A model generated the notes under the pieces. It searched no databases. It worked only from the letters and a program-made list of their open reading frames with translations, and was not told where the DNA came from. A program made the translations under genes and the position numbers. 58,911 nucleotides of DNA from Lachnospiraceae bacterium (lineage in GTDB: Bacteria > Bacillota > Clostridia > Lachnospirales > Lachnospiraceae). The stretch covers positions 1 through 58,911 of the forward strand of contig JAAVIA010000010.1 in the NCBI GenBank assembly GCA_014799405.1, in the 5' to 3' direction. Shown here piece after piece: positions 8,807 through 18,290 of this stretch (positions are counted from its first letter, which is position 1; each line of letters starts with the position of its first letter).

Positions 8807-9481
8807 TTAAAACTTATGCGGGCGGCCCCAAAATGCAATAATGCACCTTATGAGTGCCGCAAGTAAAATCATTCCAAAAACTATACCCAAATACAAAAGT
8901 GCAAGACCCATGCCAAATTTCGGCGGCATACACCACACTATCGCATCTGCATCGGGGAAATATGAATAGTCCCCGTACATTATCATATTTTTAATTCCTG
9001 ATAATGTAGAACCCCTTGACATACCTATTACAAATGCATTAAACACCGTTAAAAATGATGCTACAAGACCTCCGGTAAGCAGGGGCATGTAATTCCTTCT
9101 TTTTGACAAAATAATGAAGCTGTATATGGCTCCTGCAAGGCTTATTACGGATGCAATCCATGCAAAACGATAATATCCCTTCAGCCTGTTTAAAAGCTTT
9201 ACATTTCTTTCCGACAGTTCATAACTCACCCCTGAATAATCACTTTTAAAAAAGGATGAAAAGCCGTCTGCTATCTGCTCATAATTCTGCTTTGCCTCCA
9301 AAGGAGCAAGTGCCTTATCCTCGATATTATCTCCATAAATCTCCGTTAAACCCTCATAGTATTTATCATAACATAAACCATACACGCTTCTGTTTGACAC
9401 AAGCAGGCACAGTGAAAAACTCACTATGAAAATCGCTACACATACAGTAGCTGTTATCTCATACTTCCTATATTTATCCAT
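8807..9481 (-). CDS. Hypothetical membrane protein upstream of glgB
   Basis: 224 aa with about four membrane helices: one at the N-terminus (VCVAIFIVSFSLCLLV), an extracytoplasmic loop of about 80 residues, then three helices (WIASVISLAGAIYSFIIL, LLTGGLVASFLTVFNAFV, LALLYLGIVFGMILLAALI). Not recognised. The ribosome site is weak. It is immediately upstream of glgB, which suggests co-expression but says nothing certain about function. Confidence 0.6.
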   Translation of the reverse strand: MDKYRKYEITATVCVAIFIVSFSLCLLVSNRSVYGLCYDKYYEGLTEIYGDNIEDKALAPLEAKQNYEQIADGFSSFFKSDYSGVSYELSERNVKLLNRLKGYYRFAWIASVISLAGAIYSFIILSKRRNYMPLLTGGLVASFLTVFNAFVIGMSRGSTLSGIKNMIMYGDYSYFPDADAIVWCMPPKFGMGLALLYLGIVFGMILLAALIRCIIAFWGRPHKF

Positions 9482-9670
9482 CGTTACACATCTTTTCTAT
9501 AATAGAAACTCCTGCTAAGATACGAACCGCAGCGTCGAAAACGCTTTGTTCTATAATTCATTATCTCATCACATAATTGTCTTTAGTCAATTATTATTTA
9601 TATATTGTATCATTTATAAATCCGTATGTAAAGAAAGCTTTTTCAAAGCTTTTTTTAGTTTGTTTTTTTC

Positions 9671-9699
9671 TTGATATAAATATTCCCATAGACTATAAT
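9671..9699 (+). promoter_or_regulatory. Sigma-A promoter of the GGDEF-EAL gene
   Basis: TTGATA (9671-9676), a 17-base spacer and TATAAT (9694-9699), followed about 36 bases later by a GGGAGG ribosome site and the ATG. A strong match to the vegetative consensus. Confidence 0.8.
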
Positions 9700-9735
9700 T
9701 ATATTAAGCTTTTAATAGATTCGGGAGGTAAAAAT

Positions 9736-12700
9736 ATGACTTCATCCAACTACGCAGGAAGCAATGATGTAGCAACCTTTGTCTTAGAGACAGATGCACC
9801 ATACAATATTTTGGATTTTGATCAAGGACTTTGCTCCATGACAGGATATTCTCCCCGCGAATTATCAAACAAAATCTGTACACTGGATAATCTTTTATAT
9901 GTTGACGATTTTGCGGAGGTAATTGCCTCTATTAATTATCAGCTCAGCATTTCCAATCTGGTAAGCATTCAAAACAGAATAGTTACAAAAAATGGAAATG
10001 TACTTACCGTTTTGTGCAACGGACAGGCGTTTTCTCTAAATGACGGCAGGGACGTTTTGCAATGTGTATTTACCGACATAACAAATTTGGAAAATGCAGC
10101 AAACGAGACGGCACAGGCCAAAACCGATTTGGAAATGTTTGCCAATACCGTTCCAAGCGGTGTCAGCAAGCACTTGCTTGACAATAACCTGACGCTTATA
10201 TGGGCAAATCATTTTTTCTATGACATGTGCGGTTTTTCATCTCACGATTTCAACGAGCTTTATGGAAAAAATACACTTTCCATCGTTTACAGCGAGGATT
10301 TATCAATTGTCATAAATGCCCTTGCCGATTTGACTGAGGACTTAAATTCCAAAATTGTTAATTTCCGCATAAAAGGCACAAATGAAAGCATCAGATGGGT
10401 AAATGCAATTTTTGCCCGTTCAGGCGAAATGTCTGAGGGCTTTCCCGTAGTTAATCTTGTAATGTCCGACATAACAGACTTAAAGATTGCAGAGATGAAG
10501 GCAACACTTGAGGAACAAAAGTACCTTATTATCTCGGACATTTCAGAGGAGCTTCCATATGAATACGACATATCGGAGGATATTATTACATTTGCCGAAA
10601 AATTCAACAATATATTTGATGGTGAATCAATTATACAAAATCCTGCTAAGACAATGGCAGAAACAGGGCTTGTTTCCCATGATACCAAAGATGCCCTTGA
10701 GGAGCTTTTTGAGCTTGCAAAAAGAGGAACAGAATACCACACTGCGGAATTTAAGCTAAATACAAAGTCCAACGGCTTTCAATGGTACTTTTCAATTTTT
10801 TCAACCATATTTGACGAGGATAAAAAACCAGTCAGGGCTGTGGGGCTTCTCCGTAATATACACACACAGAAAATTGAACAGCAGAAGCTTCTTCAAAAAG
10901 CCGAAACAGACCTTATGACGGGACTTTTAAACAAGGCGACAACTGAGAGCAGAATAAAATCCCATCTACGCAATTTGGACGGGAATATATATAATGTCCT
11001 TATGCTTGTTGACATAGACGACTTTAAGAAAATAAACGATACATACGGTCATCTCAAGGGTGATGAAGTCATAAATGATATAGCTAGGATTTTAAAGGAA
11101 TATACAGGTGAATATGACCTTGCCGGCAGGCTGGGAGGTGATGAATTCTGTGTCTATTTCAGCAACCTTCTTGACGTTCAGGTCGCCTGCGAGAAGGCTG
11201 CCATGATTGCCCAGAGCCTTAAAGCAATTTATACGGGCGAGGAAACCTTCAAGGTAACATTAAGTATCGGTATAGCCGCAACAAATGAACAGATAACATA
11301 CAATACCCTGCTTGAAAATGCTGATAAAGCACTTTACCAAGCAAAATTAAACGGTAAGGACTGTTACTACTGTTACCATGACGACATGGAGCGTGCAAGC
11401 TACGAAAATGCCCGCACTGAAATCAAGCCGGCAGGCAACGACAAAATAATAAATGAACTTCTCTCCATGCTTTTTGACAACAGCAACACACATCTTGCTA
11501 TTGAAAAATCCCTAGCCATCATAGGCAATACCTACGACATTGATAAAATATGCATTTGGGAAAAATCCAACAATGATAATTTTGTTGACTGTACCCATCA
11601 ATGGTGTGCTTCGGGAATTAAAAATGATATTCAAACAAGACAGCATACCCCTATTGCTGTTTTTGAGGAGCTTAACTCCCTCGGCACGGATGGAATAATA
11701 TACAGTCCTGACACATCGCTTATAAAGCTTAACACTTCCAATATGAACCCATATTCCGAAGGCGTAAACCGAATGATACAATCCCAGATACTGCTTAACG
11801 GAAAAGTTATAGGCTACATAGGACTTTATACAATGAAAAATGAAACCCCATGGTCCTCTGCTGCCCTTACAGACTTTAAACTTATCTTTAAAATACTCAG
11901 CGAGGCTGTATGTTCTAAAAGAAGCGAACAAAATCTTTCCCTGTTAAGGGAAGACACCATAAATGTCTTTGATATCATTGATAATCCTCTTATCGTAATA
12001 AATCGGGATACATATGACATCATGTATTTTAACGAGACCGCAAAGGAATATTTTTCCGGGCTTAATTTAAACAGTAAATGTTATAGCTGCATGTATCAGG
12101 AAAGCAGTCCATGCAGTGACTGTTCTCTCCATAAGCTTACAAAGGCTTCCTCCGTCAAATGTACAAAGCGGAACAAATCCACCAATGAGCTTATGGACAT
12201 AAATATGTCCAAAATAAATTGGAGCCCCGGAAGCAACACATTTTTAATTATTGGCAATGCCCATAAACAGACGGAAGCAGAGCGCCTTAAAAAGGAATTG
12301 GAACAGAATATTTCAATTGAAAAGAAAATTACCGAGGCATCCTACAGGGATATGGTTACAGGCTTTGAAAATTTTGAGAAATTCAAGATAACATGTCAGG
12401 ATATACTTGACAGTAATCCAAACGTCGACTATGTAATGTTCTATTACAATATAAAGAATTTTAAATTTATAAACGAAACCTACGGTCATAATGTGGGTGA
12501 CCAAACTCTAAAGGCGGTAGCCGAGGTTATGCACAAGCACCTCGATGAAGGCGAGGCATTTTCAAGAATAATAAGCGATACATTTATTATGCTTATTCAC
12601 CATGACAATAAGGCGCATTTCATGCACACCTTTAACAGTATATGTGACGAGGTTCATGACACCTGCCGTACTGTTCAGGATAAATTCAACGTAGATTTTA

Positions 12701-13635
12701 CCACAGGAATACTTGTTATTGATGAAACCCTGCATTCTTACAGCGTGAACAGACTTATTGACAGGGCGATGATGACCGGCAAATCAATCGATGCATCTAC
12801 CGGACTTTGCTATGCCTTTTATAATGATGAGCTTCACAAAACAATTATGAATGAGGCGCAGATGGAAAACAGCATGCAGTCTGCAATGGAAAACAAAGAA
12901 TTTTGTGCATATGTTCAGCCGAAATATGATATAGCCACCAAAGACCTTATAGGAGGAGAATTACTTATAAGGTGGATTTCACCTTCAAAGGGATTCCTCG
13001 AGCCAGCCTCCTTTATACCATCCTTTGAAAAGAACGGTTTTATATATCAGATTGACTGCTTTATGCTTGAAGAGGCATGCAAGTCCTTAAGAAAATATTT
13101 GGATTCGGATTTACATGTGCTTCCATTTTCCGTGAACCTTTCACGTACAACAATTGCACACACCGATTTCCTTACAAGGGTTCACGACATTGTGGATAAA
13201 TACTGTATTCCGCACCATTACATTGAATTTGAAATTACTGAGAGCACCTTATCCAAGAATTATGAGCAAATGATAGACGTTCTGACTAAGCTTAGAAATG
13301 AGGATTTTACAATAAACATGGATGATTTTGGAACAGGCTATTCCTCCCTGACCCTGCTTAAGGACCTTCCTGTTGACGTTTTAAAGCTTGACCACGATTT
13401 TCTTACAAGATCAGTTACCAATGACAAAAATGCCATACATATATTGAAGGGTATCATAGACATGGCTCATGCTCTTGATATAAAGGTAGTAAGCGAGGGC
13501 GTTGAGGATGATAAGCAGCTTAAAATACTTGAGGATATAGGTTGTGAAATCGGACAAGGCTTTTTGTTTGCAAAGCCTATGCCTATAGCAGATTACGACA
13601 AACTCCTATCAGATTACAGTGAAACTTTACAGTAA
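9736..13635 (+). CDS. PAS/GGDEF/GAF/PAS/GGDEF/EAL cyclic-di-GMP protein
   Basis: Large cytoplasmic signalling protein, 1299 aa from ATG 9736 (GGGAGG, spacing 7). An upstream in-frame ATG at 9577 precedes the promoter and is rejected. Order: three PAS domains (about 10-380), GGDEF 1 (about 385-545, motif GRLGGDEFCVYF intact, inhibitory RxxD replaced by GEYD), a GAF-like region (about 565-715), a PAS with four cysteines in CYSCMYQESSPCSDC (about 775-795), GGDEF 2 with the signature lost (IISDTF, about 942), and EAL (about 1050-1299). The EAL residues are all present: GGELLIRW, SVNLS, EFEITE, MDDFGTGYSSL, LKLDHDF, SEGVED, GQGFLF. It can probably both make and break c-di-GMP, with the second GGDEF as a sensor. 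The cysteines could bind metal or sense redox. Confidence 0.95.
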   Translation: MTSSNYAGSNDVATFVLETDAPYNILDFDQGLCSMTGYSPRELSNKICTLDNLLYVDDFAEVIASINYQLSISNLVSIQNRIVTKNGNVLTVLCNGQAFSLNDGRDVLQCVFTDITNLENAANETAQAKTDLEMFANTVPSGVSKHLLDNNLTLIWANHFFYDMCGFSSHDFNELYGKNTLSIVYSEDLSIVINALADLTEDLNSKIVNFRIKGTNESIRWVNAIFARSGEMSEGFPVVNLVMSDITDLKIAEMKATLEEQKYLIISDISEELPYEYDISEDIITFAEKFNNIFDGESIIQNPAKTMAETGLVSHDTKDALEELFELAKRGTEYHTAEFKLNTKSNGFQWYFSIFSTIFDEDKKPVRAVGLLRNIHTQKIEQQKLLQKAETDLMTGLLNKATTESRIKSHLRNLDGNIYNVLMLVDIDDFKKINDTYGHLKGDEVINDIARILKEYTGEYDLAGRLGGDEFCVYFSNLLDVQVACEKAAMIAQSLKAIYTGEETFKVTLSIGIAATNEQITYNTLLENADKALYQAKLNGKDCYYCYHDDMERASYENARTEIKPAGNDKIINELLSMLFDNSNTHLAIEKSLAIIGNTYDIDKICIWEKSNNDNFVDCTHQWCASGIKNDIQTRQHTPIAVFEELNSLGTDGIIYSPDTSLIKLNTSNMNPYSEGVNRMIQSQILLNGKVIGYIGLYTMKNETPWSSAALTDFKLIFKILSEAVCSKRSEQNLSLLREDTINVFDIIDNPLIVINRDTYDIMYFNETAKEYFSGLNLNSKCYSCMYQESSPCSDCSLHKLTKASSVKCTKRNKSTNELMDINMSKINWSPGSNTFLIIGNAHKQTEAERLKKELEQNISIEKKITEASYRDMVTGFENFEKFKITCQDILDSNPNVDYVMFYYNIKNFKFINETYGHNVGDQTLKAVAEVMHKHLDEGEAFSRIISDTFIMLIHHDNKAHFMHTFNSICDEVHDTCRTVQDKFNVDFTTGILVIDETLHSYSVNRLIDRAMMTGKSIDASTGLCYAFYNDELHKTIMNEAQMENSMQSAMENKEFCAYVQPKYDIATKDLIGGELLIRWISPSKGFLEPASFIPSFEKNGFIYQIDCFMLEEACKSLRKYLDSDLHVLPFSVNLSRTTIAHTDFLTRVHDIVDKYCIPHHYIEFEITESTLSKNYEQMIDVLTKLRNEDFTINMDDFGTGYSSLTLLKDLPVDVLKLDHDFLTRSVTNDKNAIHILKGIIDMAHALDIKVVSEGVEDDKQLKILEDIGCEIGQGFLFAKPMPIADYDKLLSDYSETLQ

Positions 13636-13663
13636 AAATACAGTAAAATTTCGCCAAAATCTA

Positions 13664-13692
13664 TTGACATAAAAATATTAATTTGATATTCT
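13664..13692 (+). promoter_or_regulatory. Sigma-A promoter of rpsT
   Basis: TTGACA (13664-13669), 17 bases, TATTCT (13687-13692). A leader of about 140 nt follows before the rpsT start. No known riboswitch or ribosomal-protein leader fold is recognised in it. Confidence 0.82.
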
Positions 13693-13842
13693 AAATGTTG
13701 CGTGCGTAACAGTACGGTAAGCAAAATTCGCTTAGGTCCAACATATCTAGTGGTGTGGGTATGTTGTTCGTGTCTTGACCGAGGTGATAACCATATAATA
13801 ACTTTATTGTTTTATTTTTATCATTTAATGGAGGTGTCTGAT

Positions 13843-14106
13843 TTGGCAAATATCAAATCTGCAAAGAAAAGAATTCGTGTAATCGAAACTAAAACTTTAA
13901 GAAACAAGATGATTAAGTCTAAGGTTAAGACTGTTACTAAAAATGTTCAGGCTGCCATAGCAGCAGGCAACAAGGCAGATGCTGAGGCAAAGCTTAAGAT
14001 AGCTATTTCCGAGATAAGCAAGGCTGCTTCAAAGGGAGTATATCATAAGAACAATGCATCAAGAAAGATTTCTAATCTTACATTAGCTGTAAATAAGATG
14101 GCATAA
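13843..14106 (+). CDS. rpsT: 30S ribosomal protein S20
   Basis: Binds 16S rRNA early in 30S assembly. 87 aa from the TTG at 13843 (MANIKSAKKRIRVIETKTLR...), with GGAGG ten bases upstream. The family rule MANIKSxxKR and the standard length fix this start; longer in-frame starts run into the leader. Highly basic, all-helical. A strong terminator follows, so it is a single-gene transcript. Confidence 0.97.
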   Translation: MANIKSAKKRIRVIETKTLRNKMIKSKVKTVTKNVQAAIAAGNKADAEAKLKIAISEISKAASKGVYHKNNASRKISNLTLAVNKMA

Positions 14107-14117
14107 ATAATAAAAAA

Positions 14118-14166
14118 GGAAGAGTGTCACCATAACTAAACTTTAGTTATAGTGATGCTCTTTTTT
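14118..14166 (+). terminator. rpsT intrinsic terminator
   Basis: The stem GAGTGTCACCATAACTAAA pairs with TTTAGTTATAGTGATGCTC (few mismatches) and is followed by TTTTTT. Confidence 0.88.
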
Positions 14167-14184
14167 AAAATCAAGGAGGTACGT

Positions 14185-15408
14185 ATGCTGATAACAGAAA
14201 AAGAAGATTTATTGAACCGCTTACAGACAATCGAAAAAATAGCGAACTTTGTATCCAACAGGAAGGAAGCCATTTTAGCTGAAAAGCCTGTTGATTTATT
14301 TCAGAACACCATGTCTAGCATACATAATATCAATATTACGCTGTTTAACTCTGCTACTATAAATCACTATCAGATAACAGACATTGATTTTTCCAATGCT
14401 GATTCACTCAATGTCTTTGTAAATCAATGTCAGGCATGGATAAGCTTCATAAGAAATATAGTTGAGACCCGTTATTCACAGTCTACTGCATTGGACGAAC
14501 AATTTTTGGAATTACTTGATTATGTTAATTATGTCGATTATGACACCATTTTAAAACAATCAAAAGATACGCTACATGCACTTCAACCGGATATCATAGA
14601 TATTTTGAATCGCCATTACCAAAGTTGGGAGACCATGTGGGGACGATTAGATACAAATAATAATTGTTATGATGTACTCGAGGACCGTATTCATACACTG
14701 ATTGAGCATCGTGACGATTTTGAATGGCTGTATCATCGACTTGGTGACTATCGCTCTAAGCTGGTTCTACATAATATGCTCTATAACTGGCTAACCTTTG
14801 AGCCAAATTTAATTCTTCAAATGTGTGAAGGTAATTATGATTCTTACTATGATTTAGACATATTACAATGTGATGAAAATGAAGTAATTGTTGATTTAGG
14901 AGCTTATAACGGAGATTCCGCAATCGACTATATTAAAAACTATCAGAAATATAAGCGCATATATTGCTATGAAATTACCAAAAGCACTGTAGCCCTTCTA
15001 ACCGAAAACCTAAAGGACTATACTAATATTGAAATTAGAAATAAGGGTGCTGGAGCTACAAACGATATTATGTATGTTTCCTCTTCTGAGGCATCCTCTG
15101 CCAACACGGCAACAAAAGAAGATAATGTTGGTATTCCAATTGAAATGGTCTCTATTGATGAAGATATCTCAGAGCCAATCACACTTATAAAAATGGACAT
15201 TGAAGGTGCAGAACAAAGTGCACTGACAGGTTGCCGTCGTCACATCATTGAAGAACATCCAAAGCTTTTAATCTGTGTATATCATAATAATGAAGATATC
15301 TATAAGATACCAAGAATGATTACCGAGATGCGAGATGATTACAAACTATACCTCAGGAGTAATGGTTTACAATATGGTCCATCTGAAATTGTGCTGTTTG
15401 CACTGTGA
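14185..15408 (+). CDS. FkbM-family methyltransferase
   Basis: 407 aa from ATG 14185 (AAGGAGG, spacing 6). The N-terminal 210 residues are helical and unassigned. The C-terminal half is a Rossmann methyltransferase: VIVDLGAYNGDSAIDYIKNY (motif I, SAM binding), YCYEITKSTVALLTENL, IPIEMVSIDE, and the FkbM signature LIKMDIEGAEQSALTGCRRH. FkbM enzymes O-methylate sugars or other small hydroxyl groups. In flagellated Lachnospiraceae such proteins can act on flagellin glycans. The convergent FliD-like gene next door fits that but does not prove it. Confidence 0.85.
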   Translation: MLITEKEDLLNRLQTIEKIANFVSNRKEAILAEKPVDLFQNTMSSIHNINITLFNSATINHYQITDIDFSNADSLNVFVNQCQAWISFIRNIVETRYSQSTALDEQFLELLDYVNYVDYDTILKQSKDTLHALQPDIIDILNRHYQSWETMWGRLDTNNNCYDVLEDRIHTLIEHRDDFEWLYHRLGDYRSKLVLHNMLYNWLTFEPNLILQMCEGNYDSYYDLDILQCDENEVIVDLGAYNGDSAIDYIKNYQKYKRIYCYEITKSTVALLTENLKDYTNIEIRNKGAGATNDIMYVSSSEASSANTATKEDNVGIPIEMVSIDEDISEPITLIKMDIEGAEQSALTGCRRHIIEEHPKLLICVYHNNEDIYKIPRMITEMRDDYKLYLRSNGLQYGPSEIVLFAL

Positions 15409-15460
15409 TTTTTAATCTTGATTCTTATCCGAATTGTTTTATATGAAATCTTTTTCACAT

Positions 15461-15503
15461 AAAAATTCCCTGTGGCTGCATGATAATCACAACCACAGGG
15501 ATA
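15461..15503 (-). terminator. Terminator of the FliD-like gene
   Basis: TCCCTGTGG (15467-15475) pairs with CCACAGGGA (15493-15501). On the minus strand ATTTTT follows. Being palindromic it can also serve the convergent FkbM gene. Confidence 0.8.
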
Positions 15504-15527
15504 TATATTACATTAGTACAACCTTAT

Positions 15528-16604
15528 TTATACTGAATAGTTAAAGCTGTTACCATATGTCTGAGTTGCAGCCTTCTGAAGCAGCTCATCATCTTTTGCA
15601 AATATTTTGTTAAGAATGGTAGGATCAACAGTATTTCCAATCTTAAAGCTGCTGTCCTCAGCCTTGATTGCCTTAACAACCAAATCAGATAATTCATCCC
15701 TGAATTTCTGTATGGAAGCCTTAGCATCATCCTTCTTGTCACTGTCTACAGACTCAAGGAATTTATTCATTTTCTTTGTGAATGTAGATGAATTTGTCTT
15801 GTTATTGCCACCATACATATAGAAATCAAGCTGCACCTGCTCCAATATTGCCTTCTGCATATCAGCAGTAAGCTGGTAGGTTGCCTTACCGCTTGTAGTG
15901 CTGCTTGTAGAGGAGCTTCCTGATGCCTTCTTTGCATAGGTTCCCTCACCTGTATAGTTATCCGTTGCTTCCTTTGCAGATCTTGATATTGAGCTTGCCC
16001 TGCCGGAAATCTTATCAGCATATGAACCATATCCCTCAAATAATGTTTTAAGGGTTCCCATTGAAGCATCCTTAAGCTTATCTTCATCTATGCTAAGCTT
16101 ATTGTCTGAGCCAATTTTAATTCCTACCTGATCAAGCAGTTTTGATACAGCTGCCGTATCACCTATCATTGTTGTTGCAGTCCTGAGAACGGATTTTGTC
16201 TCTGCATTTCCTGCATTTTCAATCATGTCGTTATAAGCCTTGACATAATCCTGAATTGCACTGTTGATTGCAGCTCTGTCATAATCCTCCTTCTCGACTA
16301 TCTCACCTGTAGTCTCATCCTTTGACTTTATAGTCTTCTTCTGCCACAAGCTTTTGTCAGAAAGCTTATCTGCTGCCGCCTTAAGTGCATCACCACTTGA
16401 CTTCATGGAAGAAAGGGAAAGCTTTGAATCAACAGTTTTCTCACTTTTTTCCTCAGCAGCCTGCTTTGCATAATTAGCCTTGGCAAGCTTATAATATGAG
16501 CCATTTTGGATTGCAGCATAATCTCCTAAGTTAATACCGAAATTTATTGTCGATGAATTATTATTGCTGCTTCCTAAATAGCTGTTAAAATCTATTCCCG
16601 TCAT
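15528..16604 (-). CDS. FliD-like (flagellar cap C-domain-like) protein
   Basis: 358 aa, strong GGAGG before ATG 16604. No Sec signal peptide. Residues about 100-190 read like the FliD C-terminal helical domain: NSAIQDYVKAYNDMI..., LLDQVGIKIGSDNKLSIDED and KLKDASMGTLKTLFEGYGSYAD. The flanks are Ser/Thr/Ala/Lys-rich with a low-complexity linker (GSSSTSSTTSG). It lacks the size and N-domain of a full hook-associated protein 2. Best seen as a relative that may be exported by the flagellar system. Neighbours 16645 and 17492 look like companions. Exact role unknown. Confidence 0.65.
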   Translation of the reverse strand: MTGIDFNSYLGSSNNNSSTINFGINLGDYAAIQNGSYYKLAKANYAKQAAEEKSEKTVDSKLSLSSMKSSGDALKAAADKLSDKSLWQKKTIKSKDETTGEIVEKEDYDRAAINSAIQDYVKAYNDMIENAGNAETKSVLRTATTMIGDTAAVSKLLDQVGIKIGSDNKLSIDEDKLKDASMGTLKTLFEGYGSYADKISGRASSISRSAKEATDNYTGEGTYAKKASGSSSTSSTTSGKATYQLTADMQKAILEQVQLDFYMYGGNNKTNSSTFTKKMNKFLESVDSDKKDDAKASIQKFRDELSDLVVKAIKAEDSSFKIGNTVDPTILNKIFAKDDELLQKAATQTYGNSFNYSV

Positions 16605-16644
16605 TTTTACTCCTCCTTTTTTACTCTTTTACAAAACAATCCCT

Positions 16645-17304
16645 TTACTCAACATTCTGCTTTTTAGATGCATAATAATCCTCAAAAAGCTTATTTGCTG
16701 CATCTAATGTAGAACTGCTTATACTTGGAAGTTCCCTGCCCCATGACTTAGTGGCAAGCTTAAAGCCCTTCTGCATAGCCTTCTGCATCTCCTGCATCTT
16801 CTCCACGTCATCACCTGCAAGAGCACTTGCAAAATCAAACAGTCTCTGAGATGTCTGCTTTACGCCCCAATATCCATCCTCAGAAATGTCCTTCTGTGCC
16901 TGTGCCTTCGTTGCAGCATCCACAGTGTAGTTTCCGCTTGCGATAAACCTCCACATAGCGTCGCCGCCCTCTGCGATGCCATATGCCTTTGCCTGCTTAC
17001 CTATAGTGCTTTGTACAAGGTTTATAAGGCTCTGCTGCCTTGCCTCCTGATCAGCCTTAAGCTGACTTACTAAATTAGCTCTGTCCTCAGCGCTCATTTT
17101 GTTTACAGAGTAAGTAGCTTTCTTTGCATTTTCGTTTGATTTGTCATATGTAGCAGCTACATTGTTGTTTTTATTTTCCGGATTGGATAAATCCTCTAAG
17201 ACACTGCTGCTTCCACTTCCCTGTGAATTTGCGCTATACGGCTCGGCTGTTGCATAGTTGTATGCTGCCTGTGTTACCTGGCTGTCGCCTACTTGAATTG
17301 CCAT
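16645..17304 (-). CDS. Hypothetical protein sharing an N-terminus with the 17492-18082 protein
   Basis: 219 aa, AAGGAGG before ATG 17304. It begins MAIQVGDSQVTQAAYNYATA and then SQGSGSSSVLEDLS. The next gene upstream has the same layout (MAVKVGNSYVSQQAYDYAKA, SQGSETNSVLQDLS). After about residue 50 the two differ. The rest is Ala/Lys/Gln-rich and helical. No signal peptide or membrane helix. The shared leader looks like a targeting or assembly module. Function unknown. It precedes the FliD-like gene by 40 bp and is likely co-transcribed. Confidence 0.65.
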   Translation of the reverse strand: MAIQVGDSQVTQAAYNYATAEPYSANSQGSGSSSVLEDLSNPENKNNNVAATYDKSNENAKKATYSVNKMSAEDRANLVSQLKADQEARQQSLINLVQSTIGKQAKAYGIAEGGDAMWRFIASGNYTVDAATKAQAQKDISEDGYWGVKQTSQRLFDFASALAGDDVEKMQEMQKAMQKGFKLATKSWGRELPSISSSTLDAANKLFEDYYASKKQNVE

Positions 17305-17491
17305 ATTTCTAATCCTCCTTGATTAATTTTTTTATAATCGTCATAGCTGATCTAGCATGACAATTATACACATATATATTAACACATTTATGTGCTAATA
17401 CCAATAGTAAATAAGTAAATTTTTACATTTTTCTTATCCTGTTACGTCAAATGGAATATGCTTCTTATTTATTATATCGGCAATTTTATCC

Positions 17492-18082
17492 TTATACCTT
17501 TATGTCAATTATCTGTCCTTCTGATTTTTCTGCTGCCTTTTCTGCTATTTTCTTTTCTGCTGCCTTTTCAGCGTCTTTCTTTTCTGCTACTTTCTCAGCT
17601 TTCTTCTTTTCAGTTGCTTTCTTTTCCCTGATTTTTTTAAGGCGTTCTTTCAGTTCATCTTTTTCAACTTTTTTATATGTTTTTGCCTTTTTCCCTCCAT
17701 CGACCTGACTAATACTCCAACCTCCAAGACTGCCATCTTCATTGATTATGAAACCTCTTGCAATGATTGTTGAATTACCATGCTTTGTAGGCTCATTTTT
17801 AAGACACTCGGCACAATCATATATCAGTGCCTCATACTCCAGCCTCGCTTCAGGGTCATTTTCCATTTTCCTTAAAATGTTAGGTGCAATGCTGATGTTG
17901 TTTGTTCCTTTTCCGCCAAAGGGCTGTGTGCCAACGGCAAAGTTTGTTTCAGGATACCGCTTGGATAAATCCTGAAGTACACTGTTTGTTTCACTTCCCT
18001 GTGATTTTTCGCTATCCACCTTAGCTTTTGCATAATCATATGCCTGCTGTGATACATAGCTGTTGCCTACTTTGACTGCCAT
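17492..18082 (-). CDS. DUF6033-like protein with Lys/Ala/Glu-rich tail
   Basis: 196 aa from ATG 18082 (AAGGAGG). N-terminus as in the gene at 16645. The middle (NNISIAPNILRKMENDPEAR, YEALIYDCAE) resembles the segment VLINAEKLEMMANDESYRKK of the protein at 25376-26242, so the two belong to one family that I recall as DUF6033. The C-terminus is a run of KKAEKVAEKKDAEKAAEKK-type repeats, likely one long helix. No export signal of the Sec type. A near-consensus promoter with a BlaI-type palindrome on its -35 box lies upstream. Function unknown. Confidence 0.65.
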   Translation of the reverse strand: MAVKVGNSYVSQQAYDYAKAKVDSEKSQGSETNSVLQDLSKRYPETNFAVGTQPFGGKGTNNISIAPNILRKMENDPEARLEYEALIYDCAECLKNEPTKHGNSTIIARGFIINEDGSLGGWSISQVDGGKKAKTYKKVEKDELKERLKKIREKKATEKKKAEKVAEKKDAEKAAEKKIAEKAAEKSEGQIIDIKV

Positions 18083-18159
18083 AAATTCATCCTCCTTAAC
18101 TTGATACAACTACTTGAAATCCTTTTCATAATATGTACTAAATATAGTGCCGTAGCTTT

Positions 18160-18188
18160 ATTATACGCCATTCATTTACATATGTAAA
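18160..18188 (-). promoter_or_regulatory. Promoter with BlaI-type operator for the DUF6033-like gene
   Basis: Minus-strand TTTACA (complement of 18183-18188), 17 bases, TATAAT (complement of 18160-18165). The palindrome TTTACATATGTAAA (18175-18188) covers the -35 box and contains TACA-N2-TGTA, the core recognised by BlaI/MecI/CopY repressors. The identical 14 bases occur upstream of the blaI gene. Confidence 0.75.
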
Positions 18189-18290
18189 CAAATATTATAA
18201 AAACATTCATCGTCTATATGTGAATTGCGATTTTCGCAGTAAATATATATAATGTGGAAGCCACAACATACTCTGCCTAAAACTTAATTT

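Noticed and set aside
9577..9735. 53-residue N-terminal extension of the GGDEF-EAL protein
   Set aside because: It would start before the -35/-10 pair at 9671-9699 and lacks a ribosome site, while ATG 9736 has a strong one.
13700..13842. Riboswitch before rpsT
   Set aside because: The leader is long, but I cannot match it to a known fold, so it is left as plain leader.
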